Shown: positions 42,339-48,336 of the stretch, in pieces | Numbering within the stretch: position 1 is the first letter of the stretch | Layout: the number at the start of each line of letters is the position of its first letter | From: Geobacter sp. | Lineage (GTDB): Bacteria; Desulfobacterota; Desulfuromonadia; Geobacterales; DSM-12255 | NCBI GenBank assembly: GCA_009886125.1 | Contig: VFJK01000067.1 | Coordinates: forward strand, 1 to 48,336 | Direction of reading: 5' to 3' | DNA length: 48,336 bases | Position numbers and translations under genes: made by a program | Notes under the pieces: generated by a model | Seen by the model: the letters and a program-made list of their open reading frames with translations, nothing else | The model's database searches: none | What the model was told of the DNA's origin: nothing

Positions 42339-42463
42339 CTTTTTTGATTTGTAAGTAGCTAATTTTACTAGTGATAAACAAATTTCAGGCGGGGTGAAAA
42401 GTCTAGCGACTGTCTGACAGGGATTCAACGGTTTTGTGTTCTGCCGCTTGAGTGCACCGGCTG

Positions 42464-44686
42464 CTACTGTTCCAGTTCCTTGACCATGTCTGATAGTGAA
42501 AAGACCAGATCAGCCAATCCGATGGAGATATTTTTCAACATTTCCTGAACCATCTCCGGATTGCTTTTCGAGAGTTCCCTGAAGGTATCTCCCGACAGCT
42601 GCCAGCACGCTACAGCTGTCTCCGCCCGGACGTCAGCACTCCGGAGTCGTCCGGTCAGCATCCCGATCTCACCGAAACAGATTCCAGGACAGTAACTGGC
42701 GAAGCGGATCGTCCTGCCGGAAATTGCTCTTGTTACACTGACTCTCCCTGATGCCAGCAGGAATATCGAGTCACTGGACTCTCCCTCCCTCACGATCAGG
42801 CCGCCGGCCGGCAGCTCAATGCGAACCATCAACAGTGACAGGCACGCAAGGTCCTCGGAAGATATCCCCTTCAGGATATCGAACTCCTCGAATGGATACT
42901 CCAGCTCGTCCGGGATACTGCTGTTGGCATCTTTTAAGAGGAGCTCTTCCGCTGCCGAGAGAGCCAGATCGAGATTTTCTAATGCACGCCCCTGCTGGAT
43001 GACCCGTGCAAAACCCATCTCACAGAGCGACCTCTGCAGAGGGCTATCAGGTGCTACGTGAGCCAGAAGCAGCTGACACCCGGCATTTGTCAGGGCTTTG
43101 TCAATTCTCTCCAGAGTCACAACGCCGCTGCTGTCAATGCCGGTCGCCCGTTTCAGGTCAACTATGATTATCCTGATCCCTTTGCAGCTTAACTCCAGGT
43201 GCTGGGCCAGCTGGTCTGATGATCCGAAAAATATGGCGCCTTGAACTTCGATTACTGCCATCTGGCCGGCTAGCAGGTTCAGCGCTTCCCGCGATGCTGC
43301 CGGTCGGGATGTTCGTGACCTGATATGAACTCCGGAGATTGTGCGTCGAATCACGTTTTGAGATGAGTGCCTGACAAATACGATGAAAGCCAGCACCATT
43401 CCGGCAATCAGTGCGGGAAAGACACCGAAGGCCACGACCATGACCGCAACGGTCGTGACAAGGCAGAAATTGATTACAAGCTCACCACTCCACTGGCCGC
43501 GCTTTTGCTGGGACATGAGGCGAAGGAGTGTACGACTCCATTCATCAGTCTGACCAAGGGTCGTCGCAACTATGACACCGGCCATTACCGGTACCGGAAT
43601 CATCCCGATAATCTTCCCGAGGCCTGCCATCATTGCCAGCAACACCACTCCGTATGCCAGATTTGAAATGCGGCCGCGTCCTCCGCTTTCGAGAACTGAC
43701 CGGTTCACCGTTATCGATCCTCCGGTCGGTATCCCCCCCATTATTCCGGAAAAGAAATTCCCTGCCCCCTGCAGGATCAACTCCTGGTTGCTGTTGTGGC
43801 GGGTGCCTAGGACAGAATCGTTTGCGGAAATACTGAGAAGAGATTGAAGTGATGCTATCAGGGCCAGGGTCAATGCCGTCGACAGGAGTTCCGGGGCTAA
43901 TCCTGCAAAGGCCGGACTTGAGACCAGAGTGGAAAAATGTGCGAATTGCGGGCTCACAGGCACTGCCGGTGGAATCGCGCCGATGACTCCGCCCAGTTCG
44001 ATCCCCGGGACCGATTTCACCAGGATCCAGTAGCAGCCTGTACCGATGACCAGGCCGGCGATGGCCGATTGCACCCTTTTGTCGAAACGGGGGATCCAGA
44101 CGGTCAGCACGCAGGTGGTGATGCCGAAAGCGGCGGTACCAGGGTGGAACTTGCCACTGCCGACGGTCAGGAGATGGAGCTGGGACCAGCTCTTGACTCC
44201 AAGCATGGGAGGGATCTGTGCCAGCAGCAGTATAACGGCAAACCCGTTGATAAAGCCTGCAATGACGGGATAAGGGATAAATTTTACAAATTGACCGAGA
44301 CCGCCAATGCCGAGAGCAAGCTGGATGCTCCCGGCCAGGGCGGTGCAGAGAAATCCTGCAGCTATGAGCATTGCGATGCGTTGGTCAGGAGAGGGAAAAG
44401 CCGTATTGAAGGATGGCATGGTTGCGACAAGGGCCAACAATGCCGCTATCATGGCCGCGTAGTTTGATTTTGGCGAGACCATGTGCAGGGGGGAGCCTCC
44501 GCAGATAGCACGGAACAGCGATACCAGGATGGTTGCGCCGAATGCTGCAGTGATCCCGGTTGTAGCATGGTGGGCGCCGAGAGGCAGAGAGACGATAGAG
44601 CCGCAATTCAGAATAATCGGGAATGCGATAACAGCGCCGATAGCTCCGGCTGTCACATCGTTTGTCCATGATTTATGGTTGCTCAT
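42464..44686 (-). CDS. SulP-family anion transporter with STAS and cyclic-nucleotide-binding domains
   Basis: I chose ATG 44686 (MSNHKSWTNDV), 740 residues, 2 nt after the hydrolase stop; a TTG four codons upstream is less likely. About residues 10-430 are a multi-span SulP membrane domain (GAIGAVIAFPIILNCGSIVS, GGIPTGGSITVNRSVLESGG). A STAS domain follows (MAVIEVQGAIFFGSSDQLAQ, ATGIDSSGVVTLERID). The C-terminal ~130 residues are a cNMP-binding domain (PAGGLIVREGESSDSIFLLA, FGEIGMLTGRLRSADVRAET). The substrate could be sulfate, bicarbonate or a dicarboxylate; the cNMP domain suggests nucleotide gating. It is probably co-transcribed with the preceding hydrolase. Confidence 0.9.
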   Translation of the reverse strand: MSNHKSWTNDVTAGAIGAVIAFPIILNCGSIVSLPLGAHHATTGITAAFGATILVSLFRAICGGSPLHMVSPKSNYAAMIAALLALVATMPSFNTAFPSPDQRIAMLIAAGFLCTALAGSIQLALGIGGLGQFVKFIPYPVIAGFINGFAVILLLAQIPPMLGVKSWSQLHLLTVGSGKFHPGTAAFGITTCVLTVWIPRFDKRVQSAIAGLVIGTGCYWILVKSVPGIELGGVIGAIPPAVPVSPQFAHFSTLVSSPAFAGLAPELLSTALTLALIASLQSLLSISANDSVLGTRHNSNQELILQGAGNFFSGIMGGIPTGGSITVNRSVLESGGRGRISNLAYGVVLLAMMAGLGKIIGMIPVPVMAGVIVATTLGQTDEWSRTLLRLMSQQKRGQWSGELVINFCLVTTVAVMVVAFGVFPALIAGMVLAFIVFVRHSSQNVIRRTISGVHIRSRTSRPAASREALNLLAGQMAVIEVQGAIFFGSSDQLAQHLELSCKGIRIIIVDLKRATGIDSSGVVTLERIDKALTNAGCQLLLAHVAPDSPLQRSLCEMGFARVIQQGRALENLDLALSAAEELLLKDANSSIPDELEYPFEEFDILKGISSEDLACLSLLMVRIELPAGGLIVREGESSDSIFLLASGRVSVTRAISGRTIRFASYCPGICFGEIGMLTGRLRSADVRAETAVACWQLSGDTFRELSKSNPEMVQEMLKNISIGLADLVFSLSDMVKELEQ

Positions 44687-44688
44687 AG

Positions 44689-45663
44689 TCAGTTCCAATT
44701 GTTCGTACCGTAGGGGAGGGGATGGTTGCGGTCGGATATCCAGGCTACGATGTCGGCCAACGGTTTCTCACCCTGCAGATCCCGCAGCAGCATGTGATAA
44801 CCGTGCTCGTAGAAAGCCTTGCGGGAAGACTTGGGCATCTTTTCGAGCATCAGGAAGGTGGGCTCTTTGGGTATGATCTGGTCATGTTTGCCGTATTGGA
44901 CCAAAACGGGCAATCGCAGTTTCTCCGCCCTGGCGAGCGCCTCATCCATCAGATCGGTGAGACCGTACATGGTGTCGATGCGGGTGGCCTTGATGACGAG
45001 CGGATCGCGGCTCAGTGCCCGCCGCATCTCGATATTGTCGGAAGGTTTGAGATTAAGCCCTTTCCCGGACAGTTTCAGCCAGGGCAGAGTGTGCGATGTA
45101 ACGGCGAGTAGCCAGCGCTGATACCAGGGCATGGTCGCACGCCCCCAGACCGCCGGTGCGACAAGGATGGCGCCGTCGATATCAGGCGGATTGCTCCCGG
45201 TCGCGGCGACCATGGTCACGGCACCTCCCATGCTCTCACCCAGTACGTAGAGCGGAACACCGGGGTGCCTTTTGCGGATCTCCCGGACGAAATCAACGAG
45301 GTCGCGGGTGTATGCCTCCATCCCTGCCCAGAGCCCACGGCCCGGCGCGCCGCCGAACCCGCGCTGGTCGTAGGCGTAGCAGCCTATGCCGTGACTGCTC
45401 AGATATTGTCCTGGGGTGGTGAAGCAGTTGCTGTAGTCGTTGAAACCGTGCAGCCCGACGATGACCGCCTTGAGCGGATTTTTATCCGGCAGCCATGAGC
45501 GCAGCGGCAGTTTTGCACCGTCAACGGCGATGAAATCCCCTTGTTCGAGTTTCGGCTCCAGGATCCGTTTCCCCGGGCGGTTTTCCAGCGGCAGGCAGGC
45601 TGACAGGAGTAGCAGGGCAAGTGTTATCATGCCGGATATGGACAGGCATCTGATACGGGACAT
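44689..45663 (-). CDS. Alpha/beta-hydrolase lipoprotein (serine aminopeptidase/lysophospholipase-like)
   Basis: This 324-residue protein has lipobox LLLSAC (Cys23). The hydrolase-4 fold follows: VGLHGFNDYSN (oxyanion region), YDQRGFGGAPGRG, and nucleophile elbow GESMGGA. An Asp lies in YGKHDQIIP, and the late His is in FYEHGYHMLLRD. All members of the Ser-Asp-His triad are thus visible. It resembles monoacylglycerol lipases and lysophospholipases. The lipid anchor places it in the envelope. It lies immediately downstream of the glyS terminator with GGAG before the ATG and 2 nt upstream of the transporter gene. Confidence 0.88.
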   Translation of the reverse strand: MSRIRCLSISGMITLALLLLSACLPLENRPGKRILEPKLEQGDFIAVDGAKLPLRSWLPDKNPLKAVIVGLHGFNDYSNCFTTPGQYLSSHGIGCYAYDQRGFGGAPGRGLWAGMEAYTRDLVDFVREIRKRHPGVPLYVLGESMGGAVTMVAATGSNPPDIDGAILVAPAVWGRATMPWYQRWLLAVTSHTLPWLKLSGKGLNLKPSDNIEMRRALSRDPLVIKATRIDTMYGLTDLMDEALARAEKLRLPVLVQYGKHDQIIPKEPTFLMLEKMPKSSRKAFYEHGYHMLLRDLQGEKPLADIVAWISDRNHPLPYGTNNWN

Positions 45664-45688
45664 GGCCGCTCCGCAATTCTGAAATAAA

Positions 45689-45718
45689 AGAGGGGGACGC
45701 CGCAGGCACCCCCCTCTT
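45689..45718 (-). terminator. Intrinsic terminator after glyS
   Basis: AAGAGGGGG (45689-45697) pairs with CCCCCTCTT (45710-45718). On the minus strand it ends in TTTTATTT, 20 bp after the glyS stop. Confidence 0.85.
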
Positions 45719-45737
45719 GTTCAAAGCATGCAGATAA

Positions 45738-47800
45738 TCAGTTAAGCCGGCCGAAGTCGGCGATATTGCCGAAGAGGCGGGCGATCCGGGTCAGCAGGGC
45801 CAGCCGGTTCTGGCGTACCTTCTCGTCATCAGCCATCACCATGACCTTGTCGAAAAAGCTGTCTACCGGCCCGCGAAGGGTCGCTATCTCGGTAAAGGCT
45901 GAGACGAAATCATTCACGCCGATCGCGGCGGCAACGGTCTTGCCGACATAGTCAACCGCTGTGAAGAGCGCAGCTTCTGCAAGGTCTTCAAAGAGCGACT
46001 GGTCAATCTGTGCATCGACTCCTTCCTTGACGATGTTCCCGACACGCTTGAACGTAACGGAAAGTTCCTCGAAGTCCGGGCGTGACTTGAATACTGACAG
46101 AGCCGCGATCCGTGCGGCTGCATCGATCAGGTCATCGTACTTCACCGATACGACCGCATCGACGGCATCACCCGGATAACGGTCTGCCATCAGGTTGACA
46201 AAGCGCCCCTTGAAGAACTCCAGGACATCGCTCTTTACCTCTGCTGCGGCCCGTGTCAGCTTCGGTGCCAGCAGGGCAAGTGCTCCGTCAACCAGTGAGC
46301 TGAGGGAGATGGGGTATTCACGGTCGAGGATGATGTTGATGACGCCGAGCGCGGAGCGGCGCAGTGCATACGGGTCAGCAGAGCCGGTCGGGATCAGTCC
46401 GACGCCGAAGCAGCCGCAGATGGTGTCGAGTTTGTCGGCGATGGAGACAAATGCGCCGATGTCCGAGGCCGGGAGTTCGCCCCCTGCCTGGATCGGGAGG
46501 TAGTGCTCGGCTATTGCAGAGGCGACTGCTGCAGGCTCCCCTTCGAGCAGGGCGTATTCACGCCCCATGATCCCCTGGACTTCCGGGAACTCGCCGACCA
46601 TGGCAGATACCAGGTCAGCCTTGCAGAGGGTCGCGGCGCGGACTGTATGGGTCTTGACCGCTGGATTGAGCTTTTCAGCCAGATTCCCGGCCAGTGTCCT
46701 GAAGCGCTCCATCTTTTCGAAGGAGGTGCCGAGCTTCTGCTGGTAGACGACCTTTTTCAGGGCTTCCACACGCTCATCGAGCCTGACCTTCTGGTCTTCT
46801 TCGAAGAAGAAGCGGGCATCGGAGAGCCTGGCCCGCAGCACCCGTTCATTCCCCTTGACGACGACTGAGGGGTCTTCGGTCAGGGTATTGTTGATGGTGA
46901 TGAAGCAGTTGAGGAGCTTCCCCTCTTTGTCGAGTACGGAGAAGTAACGCTGGTGGCTCCGCATGGAGGTGATCAGCACCTCTTTGGGGACTTTGAGGAA
47001 GTCTGCCGGGAAGGTCCCGTGGACCGTGCTCGGATACTCGCAGAGATACGTCACCTCTTCAAGGAGCGCCTCGTCGGGTTGGAGATGTCCTCCGGCAGTT
47101 TCTGCTGTCCGGTGGATCTCGCGCCGGATGATCTCTTTCCGCTTCTCCGGATCGGGGATGACGAAGTGTCGTTCGCACTCTTCAAGATAGTGGCTGAAGT
47201 CGCGCACCGGAAAGGTCATGTTCCCCATGAAACGGTGCCCGCGGGAGATCGTGCCGCTCTCGATCGGGCCGAAGCTGAACGGGACGACGATGCCGTCGAA
47301 GAGGGCGACGATCCAGTGGATCGGGCGGGCGAAGCGGACATCGAAGTCGCCCCAGCGCATGGATTTTTTGAACGGGATGTTGCCTATCAGGCGGGGGAGT
47401 ATCTCCGCCAGCAGCTGATGGGTCGGTCGTCCGGTCTCTTTTTTGACTGCTGCGACATATTCGCCCTTGTCGGTCGCGATCACTGCTAACTGGCTGACAT
47501 CGAGCCCCTGTCCGCGGGCAAACCCTTCAGCCGCCCGGCTCGGCTTTCCATCCGCGCCGAAGGCGATCGATTTCGCCGGGCCCATTGCCGTGGTCTCGGC
47601 ATCTGACTGCAGCGCCGGGATTCCAGTTACATGGAGGACCAGCCGCCGTGGTGTGGCCAGGGTCTTGATCTCGCCGAAGGTCAGGCGGGCGTTTTCCAGC
47701 TCTTTCCTGATCAGACCCTCCATGTCGGCCATGGCCTTGGGGAGGAAGCCGGCGGGAATCTCTTCGGTACCTATTTCCAGAAACAGTTCTTTGGCGCTCA

Positions 47801-47801
<1 letters not shown>
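45738..47801 (-). CDS. glyS: Glycine--tRNA ligase beta subunit
   Basis: This 687-residue protein has the GlyS N-terminus (ELFLEIGTEEIPAGFLPKAM). The characteristic blocks RGHRFMGN, EVTYLCEYPSTVHGTFPADF, HQRYFSV, ARLSDARFFFEEDQK and YALRRSALGVINIIL follow. The C-terminal anticodon-binding helices are present. It forms the alpha2beta2 enzyme with GlyQ. Its ATG overlaps the glyQ stop (TGATG), so the subunits are translationally coupled. Confidence 0.98.

Positions 47802-48336
<535 letters not shown>

Overview
The window reads as a chromosomal segment of a Desulfuromonadales/Geobacter-type bacterium. The main evidence is a citrate synthase of the eukaryote-like type (24236-25561) that is a hallmark of Geobacteraceae, a CFI-box C-terminal protein, a bacteriohemerythrin, an ETF / ETF:quinone oxidoreductase / acyl-CoA dehydrogenase operon, pyruvate phosphate dikinase, and many short palindromic intergenic repeats. 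No rRNA, tRNA, prophage, IS transposase or CRISPR array was seen. The genus assignment is inference from gene content.

Layout. 1-4.3 kb (minus): a secreted kelch-repeat protein cut by the left edge, then a GAF histidine kinase and NarL-type regulator pair. 4.3-7.3 kb (minus): an AT-rich spacer, leuD and leuC with their own promoter and terminator, and a bacteriohemerythrin. 7.4-14.1 kb (plus): a LOG-family protein; a three-gene set (receiver-like membrane protein, LysM-type secreted protein, GspE/PilB-family ATPase); and a cold-shock gene whose leader can pair with its own ribosome binding site. 14.2-17.3 kb (minus): an overlapping operon of a nucleoside phosphorylase-family protein, a lipoprotein and a CFI-box metalloprotease. 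17.3-24 kb (plus): the ffh-rpsP-khpA-rimM-trmD-SPOUT methyltransferase-rplS translation block, rnhB, a tiny membrane protein and an M24 peptidase. 24-25.6 kb: citrate synthase with a clear promoter and terminator. 25.8-28 kb (minus): a lipid A acyltransferase-type protein and a U32 protein. 28.1-30.9 kb (plus): dnaB and a FabMG-like protein. 30.9-37.9 kb (minus): acyl-CoA dehydrogenase-like protein, ETF:quinone oxidoreductase-like protein, EtfB and EtfA. 38-39.3 kb: a lysine/glutamate-rich repeat protein and a DinD/BRO-N protein. 39.5-48.3 kb (minus): ppdK, a SulP-STAS-cNMP transporter, an alpha/beta hydrolase lipoprotein, glyS and partial glyQ.

The most unusual structure is in the spacers of the ETF operon. 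Between the ETF:QO-like gene and etfB lie four tandem copies (32884-33573) of a roughly 160-bp element, each bounded by inverted terminal repeats; unit 1 has a perfect 22-bp pair. Between the dehydrogenase and ETF:QO-like genes lie two other palindromic elements. One (35468-35647) has a second, inverted copy at 25642-25818, so a 10-kb segment is bracketed by inverted repeats. A further 182-bp near-palindrome sits between rplS and rnhB. All resemble non-autonomous MITE/REP-type elements. Genes encoding their mobilising enzyme are not in the window.

How the genes fit together: citrate synthase, PpdK, the ETF/ETF:QO/dehydrogenase set and LeuCD point to an anaerobic respirer oxidising organic or fatty acids through the TCA cycle. 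The ffh-rplS block and glyQS serve translation. Coordinates and motifs were read from the sequence. Function names rest on recalled family motifs, without database searches.
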